Assembly (NCBI GenBank): GCA_029204225.1
Contig: CM055098.1
Coordinates: 54,157,942-54,221,941 of the forward strand
Length of the DNA stretch: 64,000 nucleotides
Source: Diphasiastrum complanatum
Taxonomy: Eukaryota > Streptophyta > Lycopodiopsida > Lycopodiales > Lycopodiaceae
Direction of reading: 5' to 3'
Shown here: piece by piece, positions 11,099 through 22,640 of the stretch
Layout: every line of letters starts with the position of its first letter
How positions within the stretch are numbered: the stretch's first letter is position 1
Program-made: the position numbers and the translations under genes
Notes under the pieces: model-generated
Database searches by the model: none
Told to the model about the DNA's origin: nothing
Seen by the model: the letters and a program-made list of their open reading frames with translations, nothing else

Positions 11099-12450
11099 TG
11101 ATAAGGAAATAGCTGCCTGCTTCTTTGACAGCCAAGAAACCAAATTTCCTCCAAGAAATATAGTGTAAGCACTTGTGGATTTCCTATACAACTTGTCTCC
11201 TACAAAATCTGAATGTGAAGAAGCAATCAAAGTCTGATCTTCTCCTTCATAGTACAGTCCATAATCCAAGGTAGACGATATATACCTTAAGACTCTTTTA
11301 GCCAACTTCCAATGATATAACTTTGGATCCTGCATGTGTTGACTTAGCTTATGAACACAAAAGCTTAGTTCAGGCCTAGTCACTGTTAACCAAATAAGTG
11401 AGCCAATAAGACTCCTATAAAGAGTGATGTCCTCAAAGGATTTTTCATCATCTTTAATAGGAACTTTTACAGTGTGCTCCATAGGTGTATCTATGCCTTT
11501 ACAATTCTCCATATGAAATTTCCTGAGCATGAAAAGTGCATATCTACTTTGGCTTATAAATGCATGACCTTTCCAAAAATCTATTTCAAGGCCAAGAATA
11601 TAGTGAAGATCTCCTAAGTCCTGCATTTTAAACTCAGTACCAAGTGCATGCTTAGTTTCTTCAACTAACTTCTCACTGTTTCCACAAAGAATGATACCAT
11701 CTACATAGATGAGAAGAATAATTACAAAGTTATCTACAAACTTATAATACAGAGAAGGGTCATATTCACTTAGACAAAATCCGAGTGATATGAGATAAGA
11801 ATTGAGCCTTGCATACCAAGACCTTGGTGCCTGTTTCAGTCCATACAGACTTTTGAACAAAAGACAAACTTTTGATTCATCACCTTCCTTTACAAAACCT
11901 GGAGGTTGCTCTATATAAATATCCTCCTCAAGGTAACCATTGAGAAATGCATTAGAAACATCAAACTAGAACATACTCCATTTGTGAAAACATGCAAGAG
12001 AGATGAGTACTCAAATTGTTGCCATCTTTGCAACTGGTGCAAAGGTATCTTCATAATCAAGACCTTTAATCTGAGAGTAGCCTTTAGCACAAAGTCTTGC
12101 TTTATAGTTATTGATAGATCCATCATGATTATACTTGATTCTGAATACCCACTTACTTCTGATCACATGCATGTTGTTTGGTGGCTCCACAAGCTCCCAT
12201 GTGTTATTTGACACCAAGGCTTCAAATTCTTGGGTCATTGCTTCAACCCACTTCTTGGATTGAAAAGCTTGTTGGACATCCTTAGGCTCTTCATTTGATA
12301 TAAAAAGTGCATGATAGGAAGTTTCACCTTCCACTTGCCTTCCTTCTTCATCATATGTGAGCCTCCTTGGCTCAGATATTGCTCGTGTAGATCTTCTTGG
12401 TGTGATAGCTTGAATCTGCTCCTCCTCAAGCCTCGGCCTCACTTCTTCTT
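11099..12450 (-). pseudogene. Copia RT and RNase H, frameshifted
   Basis: Continues a minus-strand copia polyprotein. From 12442 it has the linker (RRSTRAISEPRRLTYDEEG), then the RT start (WELVEPPNNMHVIRSKWVF) and DYEDTFAPVAK. A frame change near 11900-12010 leads into FKSLYGLKQAPRSWY and on to RNase H (SHSDFVGDK). The catalytic box reads YVDG where copia has YVDD, losing the second aspartate. The frame ends at SLSSC, where the plus-strand RNase H copy is fused. No LTR is attached. Confidence 0.9.
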
Positions 12451-13700
12451 GAACAACATCAAGGTTTATGATTGATCTTTCATGAGTCTCTTTGATCTAA
12501 ACATCATCCAAGTTAAATTTCTGATCTTCATGGAAGACCACATCTCTACTAACAACATTTTTGTCAGTAGAGGGCAAATAAATCTTGTATGCTTTTTTAG
12601 TAGATGCATAACCTACAAAAATTCCTTTCACTGCACTAGGATCTTCCTTCTTCCTAGTTTCTATAGGTACATGTACAAATCATACACAGCCAAAAATCCT
12701 AAGATGATCTACCTTAGGCTTTTTCTTATACAACATCTCAAATGGTGTCTTTCCTCCTATTGCAAGATTTGGAAGCCTATTACAAAGATAGTTTGCACTT
12801 GCAACTGCCTCTCCCCAAAATTCTTTAGGCAGAAAAGCTTCCAGCCTAATGGCTTTTGCACATTCACACAAAGTTCTATTTTTTCTCTTAACAACTCCAT
12901 TTTGCTGAGGAGTATATGAACAAGAAAACTCTCTTTGAATACCCTCTCTCTCACAAAAGTCTTTAAACTTATTGGAAGTGTATTCCCCTCCACTATCACT
13001 TCTTAAAGCTTTTATCTTGAAAGGAAACTGCTTCTCTACATAAGCTTTAAAAGTAAGAAAAACATCATAAACCATGGCTTTTGAAGACAACATATATATC
13101 CAAGAATGTCTTGTATAATCATCTACAAAAGAGACAAAGCAGTTGGATCCTCTGCTCTTAGTTGATGAGAAATGAACGTCTGAATGTACAGGTTCAAATG
13201 GTTGCTTTGTCTTGATACTTGATCTAGGAAAAGGTCTTCTGTGTGACTTTGCCAGCACACAAGCTTCGCAAGGTAGAAGCTCCTTTGACAGTGTCTTTGG
13301 TAGACCAACAACTTTTCCTTCTTTGACCATAGATTGCATGGCTTTGAAATTGGGATGACCCAATCTCTTATGCCACAGATCCTCCTGTAGGACCTTGGTC
13401 TCATAAGCAATATCTGAAATGTTAGCACTCTCCCTAGAATCTAGTTTGTACAACTTACCAATTCTAGATCCTCTAGCAATAACTTCATTTTCTCTTGAGA
13501 TTATACACTTGTCAACTTGAAACTTGACATCCAATCCACTATCAAACAACTATCCTACACTAATGAGATTCTTAGTCAATCTAGGTACATACAGTACATC
13601 ATGTAAGCAAAAAGATTTTGATGATGATGCATGTAATGGAATGCTACCTATTCCTTCAATCCTACACTCTACATCATTAGCTTAATAGATTGACCTTTTT
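12451..13700 (-). pseudogene. Copia integrase with a substituted catalytic Glu
   Basis: Contains the GAG-pre-integrase zinc finger (HKRLGHPNF ... CEACVLAKSHRRPF) and the integrase core. The core has SDVHF with the first Asp, RSDSGGEYTSNKF with the second Asp, and QQNGVVKRKNRT. In copia the last motif is normally ...ERKNR, and that Glu completes the D,D-35-E triad; here it is Lys. The integrase C-terminal part (FEMLYKKKPKVDHLRIFGC) follows, then decayed linker. Upstream (13560-13680) the pre-integrase strand LHDVLYVPRLTKNLISVG is visible, interrupted by stops. Confidence 0.92.
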
Positions 13701-13835
13701 GCACCTAAATAGACATCATTAATTAATCCTCTCTTTCACCCTCTACACCCTCACACTCATCCTCATTAGTAAGGTTAGCTTGCTTAGATTGGTTCTTCTT
13801 CTTGAAACAGTTTGATGCATAATGTTCTTGAAATC
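13701..13835 (-). pseudogene. Copia gag zinc-knuckle end, truncated
   Basis: On the minus strand HYASNCFKKKNQSKQ, the second half of a CCHC knuckle, is followed by an acidic tail. The start of the knuckle and all upstream gag are missing. It belongs to the same element as the integrase and RT downstream. Confidence 0.75.
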
Positions 13836-16239
13836 AGAAAGGATAACCTTCGTCGCTCTATTCACTTCTCCAATCTCACAATACAAAAACTCTCTCTCTC
13901 TTGGTGGTGTGAGAATGAAGTGTGTCTTCATTTTATAGCAAACAATCACACCACTTGAAATTTCTAGTGTGTCGCTCCATTCACAGATTCTAGTTAATGT
14001 ATGCAATACGAATCTAATCGCTTCGTATTACAGACGTCGTTTCATTTCAGGAGGTCTTGCCCTTAAGTAAAAGACAAGTCTTTAGCAATTTCATCCAAAA
14101 AATGATATAGGCCTCTTCATGATATGTTGTTGGATCTTCAGCATCCTTCTAGCTATGGCTCCAACTAGTACGAGTTATGGCTTCTCCCAACTAGCTTTCA
14201 CTAAGGCTATTTCCAGCTAGCATCGATATGAATGCAAGAATACAGTCATGAGCATGGTGGTGAGTATTCTGAGGGTAAGATCCACTCTTCTCTCTTTTCC
14301 CTCCTTAATTTCTAACAAATGACGGCTTAACTTAAAAGATAAAACCCTAAACTAAATCTCATCCTCTAAGGCTTACCCTACTAGAGAATGGAGGGCCTAG
14401 ATTAACTTAACCTGTTGCCAGATGAATAATATACAATACAATATGAAGTAACACTATACATGAAACCACACAAGGGAGAACACTCAGAGAGAAAGATAGG
14501 CATGTATTGCAAATGAGGTTTTTCTCAAAAATGGACTCTTCCACTCCTATTTATACTTGGAGTGGTGGTGACTTACAGAAATACACTGTGGGACAAGTAA
14601 GCCAAGTGCATTGTTGAGACCCCACTTCTTATGGTGCTGGAGGAGTCAAAGTTAGTGCAGCTTGTAGATGTGGAACTTTTTGTAAAGTGCTTCTTCGTAG
14701 GAGATGAAGCTTTGAAGAAATATGAGCATCTTCAGAAGATTTGGATTGAATCAGGTTGGAGTTGGCTTATTGATAACTTGCTTCCAATTGCTCACGCAAA
14801 TGATTCAATGGATGATGTACACGAGCTTAGTATTTCTTGAGACATGATGTGAATGCCACACAAGGGGTTATTGAACGACAATGAGATGAAGATGGAGTGG
14901 GTGTGATAGGGGGTGTTGTAATCTTAGAAGTGGTGAAGGTGGATAGATGGAAGGGGCTGGATGAATCAAAATTCCTTTGCTCATTACTGTCTTTTGAAGG
15001 CACTTTTGTCAGCAGAAGTTTTTCATTTGACGTTTCTTGCAACTGTTTGAATTTCTTGTTTTTTTTGGACTTAAGACATGGCTCATAATCGTTGTTGGAA
15101 ACCTCTAACATCCTTGAGTTCGTTGCTTTAAACGCGAAACTCAACAGTGGTAGTATGGTCTTGAGACACGATTACCACTGCTCAATGTACATTTTGCCAA
15201 TGAAGCATCATTGTTGGCATTGGTAGGAACACTTGTCGTCTGCGTTGGTTTGCACATAGATTTTGCCTTTGATGTGACTTGAGAGCCCTTCCCTGGTACA
15301 AGCTGCCACTTTATTGATGATTTGATGGCCATGGTGAGGCAATTGGAAAAGCATGGATATTGTAGCACTTACGTAAAACCAACTACTTATTGCGAATAGT
15401 AGTGTTGGTGTTGTCACAAATATTCCATCTTATTAGGAAGATGGATCTTTTGCTAGATCATGGTTGCAGTCTGATAAGATGCTCGTTTTGTTGCCAAACT
15501 GAGCATTTGTTATTGAAGTCCTTGACTGCTCTTTTTTGTTCATATTGAAAGTTGTTGAAATCATTGGTAAAGATGTAGAGATATATCCCAATGAAATTTC
15601 GTGTGATACTGCAACTGTAGAGGTAGAATACAATTGCTGATGAAATATCACCTATAGTGCTGCTGCAAAAGAAAACACACCAAACCATATGACAATAGAA
15701 CAAACAAACAGGTAGCAACAAATGACATAGTTGACAGGTTAAAACTTGAAATAAGAGAAAAAATAAAAAATTGTCGCAGATAACTCTATAGAAGGATTTG
15801 CATGACACTCTTAGACCAAACCCTTGTAATCCAGTTTCGAACTTGGCAAAAGGCCATAGCTACACTATTACAAAAGAACAACAAGTGATAACATATAACA
15901 TCTACGTAGCATGTAATAAGACAATTATGTCTTAGATTACTTTCACTCAGATAAAACATACGGGTTATCATCTAGACACAAAACTCATGATTCATCAGGC
16001 GGTAGCTCAAAACTTGGCTCCAGGGTATGATATCAATTGCTTGGTCATAGAGACGTAATGAAGACACAGATCTGAGGTGGTATATTCTCGATCTTATCTA
16101 TGAATGATGTTTGAGATAGACCTTACGTGATTGCTAGATAGGATGTAACTGTATTTGGATCAGAAGCAACTATGTATCTGTGGATGACAAAAGAATTAGT
16201 AAGACTAGACGAGCCTAGACACATCTAATACTACTAATT
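13836..16239. other. About 2.4 kb with no recognised gene
   Basis: Several short frames exist (for example plus 14631-14840, minus 15458-15808) but none shows a domain, codon bias or splice context I can support. TATTTATACTT near 14550 is TATA-like. The tract may contain LTR or leader sequence of decayed elements. Confidence 0.35.
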
Positions 16240-16490
16240 CTAGTAAGGTGCAAATGGATCAACTTGATGAGCAAGCACATTGGTATCTTCTATATAGTAC
16301 ATCACTAGGTCTATGTAGTCGGAATCAACTTGTGTGATAGACGATGTAGCAATATGTTGACTCTCTACAAAAGACTGTTGTGTTACATGGGGAGCGATCG
16401 GTCGTGGATAACAAGACTCTGGTTGAGAATGTAAAAGTGGTGTAGGATGGTTCATAGAACCAGAGGATCGAGGTTGATGAAAAACATGGC
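16240..16490 (-). pseudogene. Pro/Gln-rich segment beside gypsy gag
   Basis: A 71-codon frame rich in Pro, His, Gln and Ser (starts MNHPTPLLHSQPESCYP) lies just downstream of the gypsy gag relic in the same orientation. It may be the low-complexity tail after the capsid. No domain is recognisable. Confidence 0.35.
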
Positions 16491-16499
16491 CTATTGGCC

Positions 16500-16830
16500 T
16501 TGGTTGGCCTTAGTTGGCCTAGGTTGATAAAGAGCTGAGGCCGCCGTGAGTGTAATCCACATGGCTGTGTCTAACTTTTCAATATTCACATACCATTCCT
16601 TTGCGTCGCCAAGTAGGATCATGGGGAATAGTCTAAGCTTTTCAGCTTCAGAAGTATCGTCATAGAACATACAAGTGTTTTCGAAGTCTTGAAGAAACCG
16701 TATGGGGTTGGTTTCCCCATCATATTTGGTGCATCCATCCGTGGAATTCTTCTTTCCACTTTGGGAGGAGGCTGATCTGACTTCCCACTCACACTTTTGG
16801 CGGTGATAGATCTCATTTTCACGCTTGGAT
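16500..16830 (-). pseudogene. Ty3/gypsy gag (capsid) relic
   Basis: On the minus strand, KYDGETNPIRFLQDFENTC is followed by AEKLRLFPMILLGDAKEWY. This is the classic retrotransposon gag pattern (target-like KYDG, FLQ-FE, then E-KLRLFP---G-A--W). A frameshift separates it from a start-like basic N-terminus (MKMRSITAKSV...). Protease and pol are not found nearby. Confidence 0.82.
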
Positions 16831-16899
16831 TGATGATGCTAAGTTTTCAAGTTTTGATCTTTCGAGAGGTACTGGGGTATGACTCTGCTAGTTTTAGCT

Positions 16900-18990
16900 C
16901 TGGAGAATTCGCACAGTACCGTGCGAGTACTATTTGAGGAAAGATCAAGAATTTGTATCGTTAGATAATTTGGAGGAGGTTGCTATGTTTCTCTCACCTT
17001 CTTTGGACTTTCTTGATATTTCTAGAGCCTCTGTTCACACAGGCCAATTTTGATCATTTTAAGGGGGCCTTTTTCAAATTTTTAGTCAAGATATGTAAGT
17101 AGAGTACTCGCAAACATGTTAAAGTTTTCGTTGGGAATCGTTTAGAGATGTTTTACCTTTATGCAAATACTTACCATGATGAAATATGCAAAAATAGCCA
17201 TTTTTGCTCTGTATCTTACCATTGGTGATAGCATAGAGTCTCATAATAGTTTCGAGTTATTCCAATGAAATCTGATCCTGGTTTGACATGTTTGGCATTG
17301 TTGACACGTCACTGTCATTTGCCTCACTAGAGTCTCCCATTTTCATATTACCACTTGAGGGTGGTAGTAGCTGGACATGCCTCTTCATCGTCGGTTTCGA
17401 GATTTGAAGGCAATGGATTGATCCCCACCGGTTAGTAGTAACTCAGCATACAATACTTGCACTCAGAAAACTCAAGGTTTGTTAGCTTGAGATTATGACG
17501 GGCCATTTTCTCCTTGCCATCTGAATGCTCTTAACATACCATTGAACTCACAAGAAAAGCAGCTGTCTCAAGCAAACTTGTTACAAAACAAGCGCTCTCT
17601 ATGTCGAGATTCTATGCAGTTAGGTGATGGGTGATGGATGTTGATATCGACAGATTTGGCAAACTTATCGTGATGGATCTATGGTTTCCTACTAGGACAC
17701 TTCTAAGGCATTCCCTACTAGAGGTGCCTAAGGCTATCAAAATAGATTCATCATGATAGAATTGTCGGCGATGGAAGATGAATATGTACAATTCTAGGTG
17801 CAACGTGTATCTGCAAGAGCTTGGAGTTTTCTGAGTGGAACCATATGATGTTGATCTTAGAGGATTTTACTAAGTTTCAAGTGCTTGAAATTATGGGTCT
17901 TCGTTGTGATCACAAATGAACCTCTCTAGATAGAATTCGCATGCATGCTTGGGACTCGCACAAGTCTAGATCTTGCCAAAAAAATAGGCTATGCGAGTAC
18001 TAGATAGTTCTATTCTCTTTTTTTTTTAATTTTTAAACCTTCTCTAGTGCTCTCGTAGATGACAAGAGTCTGTGCGAATGACCTGGAAATGACTCACACA
18101 GGTTGAAATGTTCCCAAAAGAACTAGAAAATGACTCGCACAGGGGAACAAAATGACTTGCACAAACCCAGAAATGACTCGCACAAGTTTGAGAGGTTCTG
18201 AAGAGAACTAGAAATGACTCGCACAAACCCGGAAATGACTCGCGCAAGGGAACATACTATTGGCATAGGCATGTATACTGTTAAAATATGACTCGCATAA
18301 GAAGCTCAGTACCTGCACATGCTAAAATGACTTATACAGGTTAGAAGGAGGTGAAAAACATCTCGTAATGACTCACACTGGTCAAAAGAAGTTAAAAACA
18401 TCTCAAAATGACTCGCACCGAAATATGACTCACCTGTACTCGTGGAGCTAGAACCTGTGGGAATGACTCACACAAGAAGTACTGGAACACGACTCGGGGT
18501 GAAAAATGGGAACTTACTACTCGCACACTACTCGCACAAGATGCGTACACAACCTACTCACACATGACTTTGGTGAAGACCGCACCTACTTGCACAACCT
18601 ACCTGAGGTACTCGCACAACTGTTTGAATGTTGAAGAACTCACACCCTGCTGTAGGAACTCGCATAGTTCGCTGAACAGTGAGGAATTTGCTCACAGATT
18701 GGAAGAAGGCAAAAAATGGCTCGCACAACAGATAATGGTAGAGGTAATGACTCGGAATCGACAAAAATGACTCATGCACCTGAAGAATGACTCGCACAAC
18801 AGACAGTAAGCACTCGCCTACCTGACACATGTGCGAGCCAAAAAGTGGGTGTGTGAATACTTACCTCACAAAAAATAATCTAAACAGCAAATTTTAGACT
18901 CGCTCATGGTTTCGATCAAAGAGATATTCGCACACTTCAAAAAGTGTTTGATTCTTACATGTGCGACCAAAAAGTGGTTGTGCGAATACC
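16900..18990. repeat. Field of degenerate ACTCGCACA motifs
   Basis: For about 2 kb, densest at 18050-18850, the sequence is peppered with ATGACTCGCACA(A/G) and the complement TGCGAGT. Spacing is irregular, about 15-45 bp. Spacer text (AAAGAACTAGAAATG, GAGGTTCTGAAG) also recurs. It lies upstream, in minus orientation, of the gypsy gag relic, so it could be the expanded leader or LTR of that element. It is not a simple tandem satellite. Confidence 0.75.
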
Positions 18991-19600
18991 TGAAGAGTTG
19001 GTTTCTGAATGGATTTTGCTCAAAAAACATCTATGATAGGCTATGCTAGTTGCTTCCAATGGATTTTGCTCAAAAAAATATCTATGAGCCCATTTTCTTG
19101 ATCTTAAGTTGCTGCCCCTCTGAACAAAAACAAAGAACATGATACAAGATATAAATAGTTTCTAAGATCATTGATCTACTGATATGGACAGTACCTAGGC
19201 AGTCCATGTCTGTAGATAATTTCCTCTAAAAAGTTTATTTCTATCTATTTGTAACACTAGTCTATTTTGGCTAATTTGGCCTCGCAAATGCTGCAGTATC
19301 GAGCTTCAATAAGATTGAGACGACATTGCAAATAACTCTAAGCATAGAGTGACTAGCGAGCCTGCTCCAAGGCTCGACTCTTGTCATCGTATTAACTGGC
19401 GCAACTAGTAAACACATCATCAACAAGCAAAATGTATCCTTTTCTACAGAAAGAGACAAGGGGATTGTGCTACCTGACTTTTAACAGGCTACTGGCCACG
19501 CGGTTTTGTTTCTTCCTCACCACAAAGAAGAATGAGGGTACTAAGAAGTAAGTAGGACATCAGAAGGAGGAGGTGCGACGGGCCATCGCTATCCCAAAAA
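18991..19600. other. Non-coding stretch with a local duplication
   Basis: GGATTTTGCTCAAAAAA is repeated at about 19011 and 19061, followed in both cases by CATC/TATCTATGA, a local duplication of about 50 bp. No coding signal. Confidence 0.5.
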
Positions 19601-19609
19601 GCAACCGAA

Positions 19610-19815
19610 AAACCACTGAAAATATCTAAAAAAGATCTGAAAATGGCTAAAACACTGATGAGAAATATTTCGAATGTCTGAAAAATAGTAGAAAATCCTC
19701 TGAAGTCAGAAAAATAACCAAAAACAACTGAAAATGTTTGAAAAATGTTGGAAAGATGTCTAAAAACGCTGAAAAATAGCAAAAGTACATATGAAAAAAG
19801 AAGAAATGTCTGAAG
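19610..19815 (+). repeat. Degenerate CTGAAAA(T/A) minisatellite
   Basis: About 200 bp built from variants of an 8-12-mer (CTGAAAATG, CTGAAAAATAG, TTGAAAAATG, CTAAAAACG). Read on the minus strand it gives a hydrophobic Phe/Ser/Ile-rich frame, which I regard as a by-product of the repeat. Confidence 0.7.
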
Positions 19816-20400
19816 AATGGCTATGAAGATGCTAGATTCCTTGTCGTTGCTACTCTTTGTAGCTGCAGAAAACAACAACACTATTTTTGTAGCAGCACTA
19901 TTTTTGTCATCAGTCAACAAACCAGGTCAAATTTGACGAGGTGGCTGGCAACAAAAGAGGATATTGGTGGAGTTGTCAACAGAACAGGCCCAAATTTAAA
20001 GGGGTAGCCAGCAAATTGGCATTCTAACCATGAAAGACAAGCTGCGAACTATTTCTGGAGGATCTGAACTACTGGCCAGCCGCTTTTTCAAGGCCATCTT
20101 TGGTCAAGCTAGCTCTGAAACGAGGTGTATGCATCAGAAGGGCATCTGAGCTGCTACTCTGAAGCTACCATGCTGTTGGTTGCTACCATTCTCAAACGCT
20201 GTCGTGAAAGTAATGTACTTTTGCAGACTTGTTCTAAATGCTAATTTCGTGGAAGTCCTTGAAAATGGCCAAGTCTTCAATGACTTCAAATTATTGAACT
20301 TAACAGCTGAACTTGAAATTATGACAGGATTGGTTACCCTTTGCTGGAGATCAGCCGAAAGCCCGTTGTAGATGTTCTTCAAATAAATTGGCTGTCTAAG
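19816..20400. other. Possible distal LTR of the minus-strand copia element
   Basis: No ORF supported. The tract adjoins sequence reading as the 3' LTR of the copia element at 20.5-22.6 kb, but the outer LTR boundary cannot be placed by eye. Confidence 0.35.
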
Positions 20401-20562
20401 TTTGTGATTCCTGCAGGTATCAGATGAGCAGACATAGAACCAAAGTTGGTTTCACCTGACCCTAGATCAATGATCAATAAACATGCAGGAAGAATCATGA
20501 AATAGAAACTAGTCATTCACCAAGGAGAAAACTGTGGATTTAATTTCCAACAGTCTCTCTTA
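20401..20562 (-). repeat. Copia 3' LTR start and polypurine tract
   Basis: In minus orientation AAGAGAGAC (20553-20562, polypurine tract) is followed directly by TGTTGGAAATTAAATCC from 20552, a typical plant copia LTR start. The far LTR end is not resolved. Confidence 0.65.
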
Positions 20563-22640
20563 AGGTCACGGTTGGTGCCTTGGTATCTTCATCAGGTTCA
20601 GCATGTTGAAGAACTTTTGGTGCTTGATCCTGGGAAGCGCTTTGGTGAAGATATCTGCGACCATTTCTGAGGTGGAGCAGTATTGAAGGATCACTTGCCC
20701 CAAGAAAACTTTCTCCCGAATGAAATGATACTGAATTTCTCTGTGCTTGGATTTGCCATGAAATCTGGGATTCAATGACAGTGAAATACAGCTCAAGTTG
20801 TCACACAAAATGGTGGTAGCATTAAACTGAGTGTGATGTAAGTCGTGAAGTAATAACCTGATCCATACAACTTCTTTTGAAGCTTGACATGCTGCGATGT
20901 ACTCTGCCTCTGTCAAAGAAAGCACAACTGATTTTTGCTTCCTTAAGTTCCATGAAATCGGTCTCCCTACTAGATAGAAATAGAACCTGGAGGTAGATTT
21001 TTTGGTAGAGACTGTTCCTCCCCAATCTGAGTCGGAGTAGCCTCGCAGGATGAGTGGGTCAATAGCATTTCCATCATAACATAAAATTTGATCTAAACTT
21101 CCCTGAATATATCTCATTACTCTCTTTAATGCCTTCCAATGAGAGATCCTAGGATCAGACATGAATCGACTTAACGTGCTAACAGTGTATGCTAAATCTA
21201 GTCTAGTACACATCATTGCATACATTAGAGATCCGATTAGTGAATGATAAGGGTACTTCGCTAAGTCGAGTACTTCACTATTTGTCTCAGGTTCGAGCCT
21301 CCCCTTGGAAACCAAGGAGCACTATTTGTCTCAGCACAAGAAAATTTAGTCAATACTATACTTGAAATTACTGGGGTATCAGTTGGTTTGCAATCAGACA
21401 TATGAAACTTTTCTAAAATGCCTTTTAGATATGCCTGCTGACTAAGATAGATTTTTTTTTGAAGTCTATTTCTAGTAATGTGAATTCCTAGCAAAGAATG
21501 AATAAATCCGTCATGTCAAATTCCTTTGACAGATCACTCTTAGTAGTGTGCAGAAGAGAAGTGTCATTAGACAAAATAAATGCGTCATCTACGTAAAGAG
21601 CTATGTGAACTAAATTGGTGTCTATATGCTTTGAATAAACATTACAGTCAGCTGAATTGTTTGCAAATCCTAATTGAATGAGATAAGAGTTGATTCTATC
21701 GAACCACGCGTAGCCTGTTTCAAACTGTAGATTGCTTTGTGCAGCTTACACACTTTGTGCTCTTGGCCTTTGACTTCGAATCCTTCCAGTTGGAAGGTAT
21801 ACAGCTCCTCTTCACCATTGTCATTGAGAAATGCTATCTTGACATCCATTTGGTGTATTTCAAGGTCTTCCGCGACTGCTAACGCAATCAGAGTCCTTAT
21901 TGACTGCATCTTGACGACATGACTAAAAATTTCTTGATAATCCACTGCTTGGACTTGAGTGAATCCTTTAGCTACCAACCGTGCTTTCCATTTTGCAATG
22001 GAACAATCAGAGTTGATCTTCTTATTGAAGATCCGCTTGTTGTCGATAACTCTCTTGTGAGTGGGGAAGTCGACCAGTGTCCAGGTTTAATTTGTCAAAA
22101 GTGAGTTATACTCGCCTTCCATAACTTCTTGCCACTTCAGAACATCCTTGGAGTTAATTGCTTCGGCTAGGCTCTCTGGTTCTTCTGATGAAGTCCAGAA
22201 TGATTGAGGTGCATACCTCTCAAGGACTGTCCGAGTCCGTGAGGATCTGCGGATGTTGGGTTGTCCAGGATGTGATGATGCTTCTTCTTGAATTTCTTTA
22301 GATTTGTTCAAGCTAGCTTGGTCTGGTCTGATGACAAGTACGGCTGCTCGGCTTCTATAGATGTAGCTACAGGTTCTGTAGAAGGAACATCAATGTTGGA
22401 AGAATCCATGCTACGTAAGAGAGGATGAAATGACATAGCATCGTTTATCGATGGTTGTTTAAATTCATAGTATTTATGTTCTTGAAATATTACATCCCTA
22501 GAGACAAATACTACATTGCTGGATGGATCATAAACTTTATAAGCTTTATGTTCATCAAGATAGTGAATGAAAATACATTTATTTGTCCTGTGATCTAGCT
22601 TCTTCCTAAGCTGTTTAGGAATGTGAACAAAACATATACA
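20563..22640 (-). pseudogene. Copia pol relic: integrase C-end, linker, RT, RNase H
   Basis: In minus order: integrase C-terminal part (FVHIPKQLRKKLDHRTNKC, VYDPSSNVVFVSRDVIF) near 22640-22450; linker; RT (DYQEIFSHVVKMQSIRTLI, FLNDNGEEELY); an intact ALYVDDAF box near 21580; LLGIHITRN; then an RNase H frame of about 250 codons to 20566 with YSDSDWGG and SLTEAEYIAACQA. It carries several frameshifts, one caused by a 44-bp insertion at 21276-21334. Gag, protease and most of the integrase are missing beyond 22640. Confidence 0.9.
21276..21334. repeat. 29-bp insertion flanked by 15-bp direct repeats inside RT
   Basis: CACTATTTGTCTCAG occurs exactly at 21276-21290 and 21320-21334. The 29 bp between begins GTTCGAGCC. 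With the preceding CAG this makes a box B-like GGTTCGAGCCT, and the end can fold (CCTTGG / CCAAGG). The 44-bp addition is not a multiple of three and shifts the copia frame. TSD length matches the SINE at 3.5 kb. Confidence 0.8.

Noticed and set aside
14631-15808. Cluster of short frames on both strands
   Set aside because: None has a domain or continuous homology I can name, and overlapping frames contradict each other.
19489-19920. Hydrophobic Phe-rich minus-strand frame resembling a membrane protein
   Set aside because: The hydrophobicity follows directly from the A-rich CTGAAAAAT repeat read in antisense; no start context or family match.
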